A DNA stretch of 10,558 nt from Acidobacteriota bacterium (GTDB taxonomy: Bacteria; Acidobacteriota; Holophagae; Thermotomaculales; Thermotomaculaceae). This document shows positions 1 through 6,640 of the stretch, piece by piece; within the stretch, counting starts at the first letter, position 1; each line of letters starts with the position of its first letter. Under the pieces are notes generated by a model. The model made no database searches, was not told where the DNA came from, and saw nothing but the letters and a program-made list of their open reading frames with translations. The translations under genes and the position numbers were made by a program. The stretch lies in contig WFPG01000174.1 of the NCBI GenBank assembly GCA_015487755.1, forward strand, positions 1-10,558, read 5' to 3'.

Positions 1-41
1 ATATAGCCCTTAAAATAATTTGTAAAAAAATTAAAATCCTC

Positions 42-70
42 TTGACAAAGGTTGAAGAGTGGATTATATT
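42..70 (+). promoter_or_regulatory. Sigma-70 promoter of the trp leader and trpB
   Basis: A consensus -35 box TTGACA (42-47) and a -10 box TATATT (65-70) are separated by 17 bp, the optimal spacing for the housekeeping sigma factor. An AT-rich tract with an A-run (11-40) lies just upstream and could act as an UP element. Transcription would start near 77, only about 10 nt before the ribosome binding site of the leader peptide, and would give a leader of about 220 nt before trpB. The boxes are seen directly; the start point is inferred. Confidence 0.85.
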
Positions 71-85
71 GTTCTAAATTCTTTG

Positions 86-147
86 CAGGAGGCAGATATG
101 AGAAAAATCAATTATCCGCAATTAAATGTCGTTGAAGTTGCCTCCTG
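86..147 (+). promoter_or_regulatory. Leader RNA stem: leader RBS paired with an anti-SD element
   Basis: CAGGAGGCA (86-94), which contains the leader peptide's Shine-Dalgarno sequence, is a perfect 9-bp complement of TGCCTCCTG (139-147) inside the leader reading frame. The 3' half ends on the first Trp codon (146-148). The core CCTCCTG (141-147) also complements CAGGAGG (284-290), the Shine-Dalgarno of trpB, with possible extension by a G-U and an A-U pair (148-149 with 283-282). The element could therefore choose between two ribosome binding sites. The complementarity is seen; that it forms in RNA and controls translation is inference. Confidence 0.6.
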
Positions 148-163
148 GATGTGGCGTAACTAA
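98..163 (+). CDS. trpL: trp leader peptide (21 aa, Trp-Met-Trp)
   Basis: This short frame starts with ATG five bases after AGGAGG (87-92) and ends with TAA. It encodes 21 residues finishing in Ala-Ser-Trp-Met-Trp-Arg-Asn. Two Trp residues in the last five positions of a tiny peptide, in the 5' leader of trpB and downstream of a strong promoter, is the hallmark of ribosome-mediated trp attenuation: scarce charged tRNA-Trp stalls the ribosome at codons 17 and 19. The family logic is well known from enterobacterial trpL; this peptide's sequence differs and I do not match it to a named family. A stalled ribosome would cover the CCTCCTG element at 141-147. The frame is too short for coding statistics, so the call rests on its position, ribosome binding site and Trp codons. 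Confidence 0.8.
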   Translation: MRKINYPQLNVVEVASWMWRN

Positions 164-295
164 CCTCACAATTTAATCCCCCTTTTTAAAATACTTAAAT
201 TTACGGCATAACCCTTTTTTAGGGATTTTTGCAAGTTTGCTTTTTTCTATCTACTTGATTTTTATTTAAACTAATTCTATTTTCAGGAGGAAATT
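164..295 (+). promoter_or_regulatory. Untranslated part of the trpB leader
   Basis: This 132-nt stretch is pyrimidine- and T-rich. It holds a possible weak hairpin, CCCT (212-215) with AGGG (221-224), followed by TTTTT (226-230). An alternative long-range pairing is AATCCC (175-180) with GGGATT (222-227). A second T-run occurs at 241-246. These stems are short, so an intrinsic attenuator here is possible but not convincing. The stretch ends with the trpB ribosome binding site CAGGAGG (284-290), five bases before the ATG. No other reading frame of note is seen. Confidence 0.45.
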
Positions 296-1513
296 ATGAA
301 GACTATTAGCCACATTCAGGAGAATAAAGAATCTTTAAGGGAAGGTTTTTTCGGGAAATTCGGCGGCCAGTTTGTTCCCGATGTTTTAAAGCCAATTTTA
401 AAAGAGTTGGAAGAGGCGTACAGGGATATTGTCCCTACAAAAGAGTTTCAGGATGAGTTTGCGTACTATTTAAGGCATTATGCAGGAAGGCCTTCTCCCT
501 TATACTTTGCCGAAAGGCTTACCGAATACTGCGGCGGTGCTAAAATCTACCTTAAAAGGGAAGATTTAAACCACACAGGTGCACATAAAATAAACCACAC
601 TATAGGCGAGGCTTTGCTTGCTAAAAAGATGGGCAAGAAAAAACTTATAGCAGAAACAGGGGCAGGCCAGCACGGTGTTGCAACAGCAACGGTTGCCGCA
701 AGGTTCGGTTTTGAATGCGATATTTACATGGGTGCCGTTGATGTAAAAAAACAGGCTCCCAATGTTTTGAGAATGAAACTTTTAGGGGCAAATGTGGTTG
801 AGGTAAAAGACGGAGCGGCAACGCTAAAAGAGGCTGTTGACGCAGCATTGAATGCTTTTATAAATGAGCACAAGGATGTTTTTTACGCATTAGGCTCTGC
901 CGTCGGGCCTCATCCCTACCCTTCCATGGTAAGGGATTTTCAAAAAATAGTGGGCATTGAGGCTGAAAAACAGATACTTGAGCATGAGGGAAGGCTTCCA
1001 GATTATTTAATCGCCTGTGTCGGCGGGGGAAGCAATGCAATCGGGCTGTTTCATAACTTCTTGAAATACCCTGAAGTTAAAATTATAGGGGTTGAGCCTT
1101 TAGGCAAGAGCGAGAAATTGGGAGAGCATGCGGCAACCCTTACCTTTGGCGAAGAGGGGATTATGCACGGGTTTAACTCAATAATGCTTAAAGACGAGGA
1201 AGGAAACCCCGCACCTGTTCACTCTATTGCTTCAGGGCTTGATTATCCCTCTGTCGGGCCAGAGCACGCTTATTTAAAGGAAATCGGAAGGGCTGAATAT
1301 GTTACCGCAAGCGATAAAGAGGCAATTGAGGCTTTGAAAACACTCTCCGAGATTGAGGGAATTATCCCCGCTTTAGAATCTTCCCATGCAATTGCCTACG
1401 CAATTAAGTTTGCAAAAACACTTCCCAAAGACAGGGTAATTATTGTTAACCTCTCAGGTAGAGGGGATAAAGACCTTGATACCATTTTTGAAATAACGGG
1501 ATTAACCGTTTAA
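296..1513 (+). CDS. trpB: Tryptophan synthase beta chain (TrpB)
   Basis: TrpB is a PLP enzyme of the cytoplasm that condenses indole with L-serine to give L-tryptophan, normally as an alpha2-beta2 complex with TrpA. The 405 residues match the usual TrpB1 length (about 400). Visible signatures are the PLP-lysine motif HTGAHKIN with K98, AETGAGQHG with the catalytic glutamate E120, GPHPYP (204-209), the PLP-phosphate loop GGGSNA (243-248), and SGRGDKD (387-393) near the cofactor ring. The residue after HKIN is His (H101) where Asn or Gln is more usual. The ATG at 296 sits five bases after AGGAGG. The gene stands alone between its own promoter and terminator, with no trpA following, so the alpha subunit must be encoded elsewhere. 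Expression is probably controlled by the Trp-rich leader peptide upstream. Confidence 0.97.
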   Translation: MKTISHIQENKESLREGFFGKFGGQFVPDVLKPILKELEEAYRDIVPTKEFQDEFAYYLRHYAGRPSPLYFAERLTEYCGGAKIYLKREDLNHTGAHKINHTIGEALLAKKMGKKKLIAETGAGQHGVATATVAARFGFECDIYMGAVDVKKQAPNVLRMKLLGANVVEVKDGAATLKEAVDAALNAFINEHKDVFYALGSAVGPHPYPSMVRDFQKIVGIEAEKQILEHEGRLPDYLIACVGGGSNAIGLFHNFLKYPEVKIIGVEPLGKSEKLGEHAATLTFGEEGIMHGFNSIMLKDEEGNPAPVHSIASGLDYPSVGPEHAYLKEIGRAEYVTASDKEAIEALKTLSEIEGIIPALESSHAIAYAIKFAKTLPKDRVIIVNLSGRGDKDLDTIFEITGLTV

Positions 1514-1555
1514 AAGAATTTTTCATACGACACCTCCTCCTATATCCATAAAGCC

Positions 1556-1588
1556 GAGCCCCCTAATTTTCAGGGGGCTTCAATTTTT
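1556..1588 (+). terminator. Rho-independent terminator after trpB
   Basis: AGCCCCCT (1557-1564) pairs perfectly with AGGGGGCT (1572-1579) across a 7-nt loop. A G-T pair extends the stem, and a short spacer leads to TTTTT (1584-1588). The GC-rich 8-9 bp stem closes the trpB transcription unit 43 bases after its stop codon. Confidence 0.88.
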
Positions 1589-1615
1589 GAATAGCCCCCC
1601 TCAAATATTGAATAG
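1579..1615 (+). promoter_or_regulatory. Tandem palindromic repeats, candidate activator sites
   Basis: TTCAATTTTTGAATAG (1579-1594) and CTCAAATATTGAATAG (1600-1615) match at 13 of 16 positions. Each contains an inverted repeat: TTCAA-N3-TTGAA, and TCAA-N3-TTGA. Their centres (1585 and 1606) are 21 bp apart, two helical turns, placing both on the same DNA face. They lie about 108 and 87 bp upstream of the start predicted from the sigma-54 promoter at 1667-1682, the normal range for enhancer-binding activators. The first copy overlaps the T-run of the trpB terminator, so part of it may be coincidence. Confidence 0.45.
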
Positions 1616-1666
1616 TTTTTTAAAAAAAGACACCGAAATCCCCATAAAACACGGCATTTTTCACTT

Positions 1667-1682
1667 TGGCACGCTTCTGGCA
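1667..1682 (+). promoter_or_regulatory. Sigma-54 (RpoN) -24/-12 promoter
   Basis: TGGCACGCTTCTGGCA matches the sigma-54 consensus TGGCACG-N4-TTGCW at every defined position but one (G for T at the second base of the -12 element). The essential GG and GC are exactly 10 bp apart. Transcription would start near 1693, about 25 nt before the ATG at 1718 and just ahead of AGGAGG (1707-1712). Promoters of this type need an ATP-using enhancer-binding activator. No activator gene is in the window. Confidence 0.85.
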
Positions 1683-1717
1683 GTATAAGGGGTGTAACAA
1701 ATTTTTAGGAGGATAAG

Positions 1718-2263
1718 ATGAAAAAATTAATGATTTTAACAGTGATTTTAGGGTTGGTATTCGGGTTAACCGCATATGCCGCATCAGGCAAAAAGGGGAA
1801 ACCGCAGACCAAGTGTCCGATATGCAAAATGGATATTAACAAAAACCTTTATGTAGATTACAAAGGCAAAAGAGTTTATTTCGGTTGTGAAGGCTGCCCG
1901 GCAGAATTTAAGAAAAATCCGGAAAAGTACATCAAACAGATGGAAGAAGAAGGAATTGTCTTGGAAAAAGCACCGGCAAACAGTGAAAAAGCAAAAAGTT
2001 CTCAAACCTACAACAATTGCAAAATGCACATGAATATGAACATGAACGACAAAGACAATAACATGATGAATAACAAGGATAAAAAGATGATGATGAACGG
2101 AAAAATGATGCACAAACACATGATGAACAACAAAGATAAGTCTAAATGCACATGGGCATCGGAAACGAAAGAAAAAGGGCAGTTGTGCCCATACCACAAA
2201 GCAATGATGGAACAGAACAAGAAGAATAACGAGAAAAAAACAAATACAAATGAAAAGAAATAA
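1718..2263 (+). CDS. Exported YHS-domain protein with Met/Asn/His-rich tail
   Basis: This is a probable periplasmic metal-binding protein, most likely for copper or silver. Residues 1-22 form a Sec signal peptide (MKK, a hydrophobic stretch, then AYAAS). Residues 31-75 form a YHS/TRASH-type domain with CPIC (33-36) and CEGC (57-60), ending in the typical FKKNPEKYI. The tail from about residue 99 is low complexity: 15 Met between 103 and 164, many Asn and Lys, several His, and three further Cys (101, 144, 157) around KCTW and LCPYH. Met clusters of this kind are typical Cu(I)/Ag(I) ligands in the periplasm. The start follows AGGAGG by five bases. It is the first gene of a sigma-54 operon, 10 bp before a second exported protein. 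Signal peptide and motifs are seen; metal identity is inferred from the tail and from the copper pumps nearby. I know no named gene for the whole protein. Confidence 0.85.
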   Translation: MKKLMILTVILGLVFGLTAYAASGKKGKPQTKCPICKMDINKNLYVDYKGKRVYFGCEGCPAEFKKNPEKYIKQMEEEGIVLEKAPANSEKAKSSQTYNNCKMHMNMNMNDKDNNMMNNKDKKMMMNGKMMHKHMMNNKDKSKCTWASETKEKGQLCPYHKAMMEQNKKNNEKKTNTNEKK

Positions 2264-2273
2264 AGGAGATAGT

Positions 2274-3191
2274 ATGAAAAAGATTTTCTTAGTAATTGCA
2301 ATGTTTATCCTGAGCGTCGGGCTGGCTTCAGCCGACGGCTCAGGAATGGGAAGCAACAACGGTTCACATGTGAACCACGAAGGTATGGAAATGGAAAACA
2401 ACCTGGTAATACCGCACATTCACATAGGCGGAGGATACCAGACTGTTATTACAATCTTTAACCCCGGCATAAGCGAAACTGCTACAGGGACACTGTACTT
2501 TTACAATCAGGACGGCTCAAGGCTTGCCCTTGATGTAAACGGTGAGTTCGGCGACAACTTCGCTATTGAAGTTCCAGCCGGCGGAATGGTTGAAGTAACC
2601 TTAGGTAACCCTGATAATGAAAAGGTTATCGGCTGGGCAACCTACATTGTTGACGAGCCTCAACAGACAACAGACATGGGTGACGGAAGCGGCAACCATG
2701 AGATGATGAGCGACCATGTTTTTCTGGGAATTAAGTATAAAAGGTTTGATTCAAACGGTGTTCTTGCCACTCAGGTAGGGACAAGCGGCATGAGGTTTAT
2801 GAGCGGAATGATGAGAGGCTTTGCCGCACCTATTGAAAACAACGATAACAACATTACAGGTGTTGCATTGGTAAACACTTCAGACACCGACATGACGGCA
2901 ACTTTTATCTTAAAAGATGTAAACGGTAATGAAGTTTTCAGCAAAGACATAAACTTAATTGCAGGCCAGCAGACTGTTGACATACTTGCAAACTTTTTAA
3001 GCGATTACGAGGGCATAAATAATTTCAAGGGAGTACTTGAAATAAGGGCTGCCGATGACGGCATAGTACCCCTTGTTTTAATAAACAGCAACGGTATCCA
3101 GACAGCAATTCCTCTCGTTCCTATCCCTGACGCCATGGAAAACATGAATGACGGCGGAGGAATGGGTGGCGGAATGGGCGGAATGAATTAA
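2274..3191 (+). CDS. Secreted two-domain beta-rich protein with Met/His-rich ends
   Basis: This 305-residue protein has no named function that I recognise. Residues 1-20 are a signal peptide with an ASA cleavage site. Two similar beta-rich domains follow (about 46-126 and 184-282). The first has GGGYQTVITIFNP, then a GTLYFYNQDGS turn, PAGG and GWATY. The second has NITGVALVNTS, then FILKDVNGNE, AGQQ and GVLEIRA. Such paired modules occur in exported proteins I associate with Acidobacteriota-like genomes. Residues 25-50 (HVNHEGMEME, PHIHIGGG), 135-148 (GNHEMMSDH), 173-180 (MRFMSGMM) and the end (GGGMGGGMGGMN) are rich in Met, His and Gly and could bind copper. I chose ATG 2274 over the in-frame ATG at 2250: it follows AAAGGAG (2262-2268), starts directly at the signal peptide and avoids overlapping the previous gene. 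It is the second gene of the operon and is closed by a terminator. Confidence 0.85.
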   Translation: MKKIFLVIAMFILSVGLASADGSGMGSNNGSHVNHEGMEMENNLVIPHIHIGGGYQTVITIFNPGISETATGTLYFYNQDGSRLALDVNGEFGDNFAIEVPAGGMVEVTLGNPDNEKVIGWATYIVDEPQQTTDMGDGSGNHEMMSDHVFLGIKYKRFDSNGVLATQVGTSGMRFMSGMMRGFAAPIENNDNNITGVALVNTSDTDMTATFILKDVNGNEVFSKDINLIAGQQTVDILANFLSDYEGINNFKGVLEIRAADDGIVPLVLINSNGIQTAIPLVPIPDAMENMNDGGGMGGGMGGMN

Positions 3192-3210
3192 CCACCCTCA
3201 CACCCACCGC

Positions 3211-3239
3211 AAAAAGCCCGGCTTTATGCCGGGTTTTTT
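3211..3239 (+). terminator. Rho-independent terminator of the sigma-54 operon
   Basis: CCCGGC and GCCGGG pair across the loop TTTAT. The stem is flanked by an A-run upstream and TTTTTT downstream, so it can extend by a G-T and several A-T pairs. It begins about 20 bases after the stop codon of the secreted protein. Confidence 0.92.
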
Positions 3240-3283
3240 ATTGATTGTAAAACATTAAGTTATGAAAAGACAAAGGAGGCGTT

Positions 3284-3763
3284 ATGGTATTAACTATTTT
3301 ATTAACCGCATTATTCACGGCAATTGTTTTAATTGTGCTGTTTGCTTACCTGATTAGAACAAAGACAATGAGCATTACGGAAAGCAGATACGGGTTTGAA
3401 GAAACATGTAGCAGGCTTGAAGAAGTTGTTAAACAAACAGACGGATGGGGGCTCCCTATAGAACCGTGGGATTTTTATCAATTCCTGACCAACAAAGATT
3501 TTGAGTTCCATACTATAAAAAACTGTAAAATATATTTTGTTTGCAATCCCACCAATGCAAACAAAATAGTAAACTTTAACCCTATATGGACAGGGCTACT
3601 ACCCTGCTCATGGGCTGTTTATGAATTAAAAAACGGGAAAGTATATGTTTCTAAACTGAACATATCATTAATGTCAAAGTTTTTCTCCGGAGTTTTGGGA
3701 AATGTTATGAGCAATGTTGCCTTAAAAAACGAAGAGTTTCTTAAATCAATTGCCGCAAAATAA
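3284..3763 (+). CDS. Membrane-anchored DUF302-family protein
   Basis: Residues 2-24 are one strongly hydrophobic segment, either an N-terminal anchor or an uncleaved signal. The soluble part (about 35-125) fits the DUF302 family: FEETCSRLEEVVKQ helix, then KIYFVCNPTNANKI (83-95) and TGLLPCSWAVYELKNGKVYV (103-122). The paired VCNP and LPC motifs each hold a Cys (C87 and C108), and the Asn-Pro is the usual family mark. DUF302 proteins have no settled function; they are often found near metal and redox genes, and here the gene lies among copper genes. The ATG follows AAGGAGG (3273-3279) by four bases. Only 44 bases separate it from the upstream terminator, and I see no good sigma-70 or sigma-54 promoter there, so it may depend on read-through or on an atypical promoter. 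Confidence 0.8.
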   Translation: MVLTILLTALFTAIVLIVLFAYLIRTKTMSITESRYGFEETCSRLEEVVKQTDGWGLPIEPWDFYQFLTNKDFEFHTIKNCKIYFVCNPTNANKIVNFNPIWTGLLPCSWAVYELKNGKVYVSKLNISLMSKFFSGVLGNVMSNVALKNEEFLKSIAAK

Positions 3764-3774
3764 GCAAAATAAAA

Positions 3775-3796
3775 AAGCCCCCATAAAAGGGGGCTT
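3775..3796. terminator. Bidirectional terminator between convergent genes
   Basis: AAGCCCCC (3775-3782) pairs perfectly with GGGGGCTT (3789-3796) across a 6-nt loop. Read on the minus strand the hairpin is followed by a long T-run (the complement of the A-run at 3769-3776), making it a strong terminator for the SHOCT/copA/cusA operon. Read on the plus strand the tail is AATTATATT, so termination of the DUF302 gene is probably weaker. Confidence 0.88.
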
Positions 3797-3815
3797 AATT
3801 ATATTCTGCAATCCT

Positions 3816-4004
3816 TTACAGATTTTTTTTCATTCTTTCATACTCCTCTTCACTAATTTCCCCTCTCGCATACCTTTCTTTCAAAATATCCAGAGGGCTT
3901 TTGCTTGAAGTATTCCTTCCATTAGAATTACCTTCCAGCATACCTGTATTTTTAAAAAGAATAACTATTACCACAATTATCAGTATTAAACCTATCCACA
4001 TCAT
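3816..4004 (-). CDS. Small membrane protein with C-terminal SHOCT domain
   Basis: The protein has 62 residues. Residues 2-17 are a single membrane helix. A polar linker rich in Asn and Ser follows, and residues 36-62 (SPLDILKERYARGEISEEEYERMKK) are a clear SHOCT domain, a short helical module found at the ends of many small membrane proteins and presumed to mediate oligomerisation or protein contacts. Two ATGs are adjacent in frame at 4004 and 4001. AAGGAGG (4015-4009) lies four bases from the first and seven from the second, so the shorter 61-residue form is equally possible. It is the last gene of the minus-strand metal operon, 48 bases after the ATPase. SHOCT proteins commonly accompany copper ATPases, but no specific role is established. 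Confidence 0.85.
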   Translation of the reverse strand: MMWIGLILIIVVIVILFKNTGMLEGNSNGRNTSSKSPLDILKERYARGEISEEEYERMKKNL

Positions 4005-4052
4005 AAATCCTCCTTATCCCATATAGTGATGATTCCACATAATAAACTCCCT

Positions 4053-6581
4053 TTACAGTTTTACCTTTCTTAACCTTAACGAATTTGCAATTACCGATAC
4101 CGAACTAAAACTCATTGCCGCAGCCGCAATTATCGGGCTTAACAGTATGCCGAAAAACGGATAAAGCACACCGGCTGCAACCGGCACGCCGATTGAGTTG
4201 TAAATAAAGGCAAAGAAAAGGTTTTGCTTGATGTTTCTCATTGTAATTTTACTCAAAGTATAAGCCTTAACAATTCCCTGCAAATTCCCTTTTACCAGGG
4301 TAACCTCAGCACTTTCAATGGCAATATCAGTTCCTGTTCCCATGGCTATTCCGACATCCGCAAGCGTCAATGCCGGGGCATCGTTTATACCGTCTCCCGC
4401 CATTGCCACAACATCACCCTGTTCTTGAAATTTTTTAACAAGGTTAACCTTATCTTCAGGCAACACTTCCGCAAATACATGTTCAATTCCAAGTTTTTGT
4501 GCAACCGCTTTTCCGGTCTTTTCATTATCTCCGGTAGCCATTACAACCTTTATCCCCATTTTTTTCAAAGTTTGAACAGCATCAAGAGAGGTTTCTTTTA
4601 CAGGGTCAATTATCCCTATAATACCGGCAGGCTTTGAATCAACAATAACTGTAATAACGGTGTAAGCCTCTCCCTGCAATCTTTCCGTTTCTTTCTCTAT
4701 TTCAGATAAGTCAACATTTAACTGTTCCGCTATCTTGCTATTTCCGACGGCAACATCCCTTCCGTCTACCTTTCCCATAATTCCCTTTCCCGTAACAGAC
4801 TGAAAATCCTGAGGAGATTTAAGTGTTAACCCTTTTTCAAGAGCCTTATTAACTACAGCCGCCCCGAGGGGATGTTCACTGCTTTTTTCAAGGGTTGCGG
4901 CGTAAAACAGCACCTCGTTTTCGGTAAAGCCTTCGGCAGGTTTGATTACGGTAACTTTAGGTTCCCCTTCTGTCAGAGTTCCGGTTTTGTCCACTATTAA
5001 GGTGTTTACTTTTTCAAACTTTTCTATTGCCTCTGCATTTTTAAATAAAATTCCGTGTGTAGCACCTTTCCCTGTGGCAACCATAATTGACATAGGGGTT
5101 GCAAGCCCTAACGCACACGGGCAGGCAATAATCAAAACCGCAATTGCATTAATTAATGCATAAGAAAAATTAGGCTCGGGGCCGAATTTATACCAGACCA
5201 CAAAAGTTATAACGGCAATTAAAATTACTAAAGGCACAAAGTAACCTGAAACAGTATCCGCCAACTTCTGAATGGGGGCCCTGCTTCGTTGAGCCTCGTT
5301 AACCATTTTAACTATCCTTGCGAGCATTGTATCGGAGCCTATTTTTTCCGCTTTAACCACAAGGCTGCCCTTTTTATTCACAGTAGCGCCTATCACTTTG
5401 TCTCCCTTTTTCTTTTTAACAGGGACAGGCTCGCCTGTTATCATAGATTCATCAACATAACTTTCCCCTTCAACAACCTCGCCGTCAACAGGTATCTTTT
5501 CACCGGGCCTTACCCTTAATAAGTCTCCCACTTTTATTTTGTCTATGGTTATGTCCACCTCTTCCCCGTTATCTTTAATCAACCTCGCAGATTTAGGAGC
5601 CAGGCCTAAAAGTTTTTTAATAGCCGCTCCTGTCTGAGTTCTTGCTTTTAACTCAAGCACCTGCCCTAATAAAATCAGGGTTACAATTACCCCTGCCGCC
5701 TCAAAATAAACTTCAGCCTGACCTGTTTCGCTTAAAAATTCCTGCGGGAAAATACCGGGGAAAAAAGCCGCTACAACACTATAACCGTAAGCGATTGCAA
5801 CACCCAATCCTATTAGTGTAAACATATTCAGATTAAACCCTTTCAAGGAAGCAACCGCTTTTTTGTAAAAAGGCCATGCCGCCCAGACGGATATGGGAGT
5901 TGCGAAAATAAATTCAAGCATTACCTTTAACTTTGGAGAAAAGAACTTAGACATAGGCGCCCCGGGAAGCATATCCCCCATAGCAAGTATTAAAAGAGGG
6001 ATTACAAAGACAACACTTACTTTAAACCTTTTAAGCATATCTTCGTATTCCGGGTTACTCTTGTCCTCATCAAGGGTTATCTCCTTTTTTTCAAGAGCCA
6101 TTCCGCATTTGGGGCAATTCCCCGGCTTATCGCTTTCCACTTCAGGGTGCATAGGGCAGGTGTATATAACTGTTTTGCCCTCTAAAAAAGCCTCAACCTT
6201 TTCTTCAACAGGTTTTAAATCCTTTTCTATTCCCGTATCGCAGCAGGCATGGTCATCCTCATGTTTGTGGGAAGAATGGCTGTGCTCACCGTGTTTGTGG
6301 CCGTGCTCATGGCTGTGCTCTTCGTGTTTCCCATGCTCTCCGTGTTTGTGCTCATGGCCATGGATATGCTCTCCGTGTCCGTGTGTGCTTCCATCTTCTA
6401 ACTTTACTGCATACTCTTCCGGATTCGCTTTAAACTTGTTGTAGCAATGCTCACTGCAAAAGTAGAACCTTCTGCCCTCAAACTCCATACTAAACCCGGT
6501 TTTTTCACCTACCTTCATTTTGCATACAGGGTCTATAAAGCCTTTTTCTACGTTATGTTTGTTATTAAAATCGGTACTCAT
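4053..6581 (-). CDS. copA: Cu+/Ag+ P1B-type ATPase with YHS/His-rich/HMBD N-terminus
   Basis: This inner-membrane pump uses ATP to export monovalent copper or silver from the cytoplasm. It has 842 residues. The N-terminus is modular: a YHS domain (about 17-62, DPVC and FCSEHC), a His-rich linker (67-111, HGHGEH-type repeats, then HACC), and a heavy-metal-binding domain (139-166, YTCPMHP and CPKCGM). The classical HMA domain with GMxCxxC is absent. The core follows: actuator TGE (382-384), the transmembrane metal site CPC (487-489), phosphorylation DKTGT with D531, the nucleotide motif with H570-P571, and the hinge GDGINDAP (729-736). Y794-N795 and MSFSS (823-827) in the last helices are typical of the Cu+/Ag+ subclass P1B-1. 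The ATG follows AAAGGAGGA closely. The gene lies 59 bases after the RND pump gene, most likely in one operon. The family is certain; choice between copper and silver is not possible from the sequence. Confidence 0.95.
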   Translation of the reverse strand: MSTDFNNKHNVEKGFIDPVCKMKVGEKTGFSMEFEGRRFYFCSEHCYNKFKANPEEYAVKLEDGSTHGHGEHIHGHEHKHGEHGKHEEHSHEHGHKHGEHSHSSHKHEDDHACCDTGIEKDLKPVEEKVEAFLEGKTVIYTCPMHPEVESDKPGNCPKCGMALEKKEITLDEDKSNPEYEDMLKRFKVSVVFVIPLLILAMGDMLPGAPMSKFFSPKLKVMLEFIFATPISVWAAWPFYKKAVASLKGFNLNMFTLIGLGVAIAYGYSVVAAFFPGIFPQEFLSETGQAEVYFEAAGVIVTLILLGQVLELKARTQTGAAIKKLLGLAPKSARLIKDNGEEVDITIDKIKVGDLLRVRPGEKIPVDGEVVEGESYVDESMITGEPVPVKKKKGDKVIGATVNKKGSLVVKAEKIGSDTMLARIVKMVNEAQRSRAPIQKLADTVSGYFVPLVILIAVITFVVWYKFGPEPNFSYALINAIAVLIIACPCALGLATPMSIMVATGKGATHGILFKNAEAIEKFEKVNTLIVDKTGTLTEGEPKVTVIKPAEGFTENEVLFYAATLEKSSEHPLGAAVVNKALEKGLTLKSPQDFQSVTGKGIMGKVDGRDVAVGNSKIAEQLNVDLSEIEKETERLQGEAYTVITVIVDSKPAGIIGIIDPVKETSLDAVQTLKKMGIKVVMATGDNEKTGKAVAQKLGIEHVFAEVLPEDKVNLVKKFQEQGDVVAMAGDGINDAPALTLADVGIAMGTGTDIAIESAEVTLVKGNLQGIVKAYTLSKITMRNIKQNLFFAFIYNSIGVPVAAGVLYPFFGILLSPIIAAAAMSFSSVSVIANSLRLRKVKL

Positions 6582-6640
6582 ACTGTCCTCCTTTCACGGG
6601 TTTACCCCGAGGGACTTTTTTCATTAATTCTGTTGTTTGT

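Noticed and set aside
212..246. Possible intrinsic attenuator in the trpB leader
   Set aside because: The stems are only 3-6 bp (CCCT/AGGG, AATCCC/GGGATT, GCA/TGC). T-runs are present, but the pairing is too weak to call a terminator, so it is only mentioned as an alternative.
2008..2263. DNA repeat array in the Met/Asn-rich tail
   Set aside because: The ATGATGAA-type words vary in spacing and phase. They reflect biased amino-acid composition, not a tandem repeat or CRISPR.
2250..2273. Upstream in-frame ATG for the secreted protein
   Set aside because: It lies inside the end of the preceding gene, would place a charged stretch (KRNKGDS) before the signal peptide, and lacks the good ribosome binding site that precedes ATG 2274.
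1784..2419. 211-residue open frame on the minus strand
   Set aside because: It is antisense to the Met/Asn/Lys-rich tail gene. Its Phe/His/Val-rich composition mirrors that low-complexity sequence and it resembles no real protein.
3241..3283. Promoter for the DUF302 gene
   Set aside because: TTGATT is followed by TATGAA at only 14 bp, too close for sigma-70, and there is no GG-N10-GC pattern for sigma-54.
5893..6444. 183-residue plus-strand frame with many Cys, Ser and Trp
   Set aside because: It is the complement of the His-rich coding stretch of the ATPase. The CSSC-like repeats are an artefact of reading His/Gly/Glu codons backwards.
6582..6640. Hairpin CGGG/CCCG between the RND and ATPase genes
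   Set aside because: The stem is only 4 bp with no T-run, so it does not support termination or a defined element. The two genes are best read as one operon.
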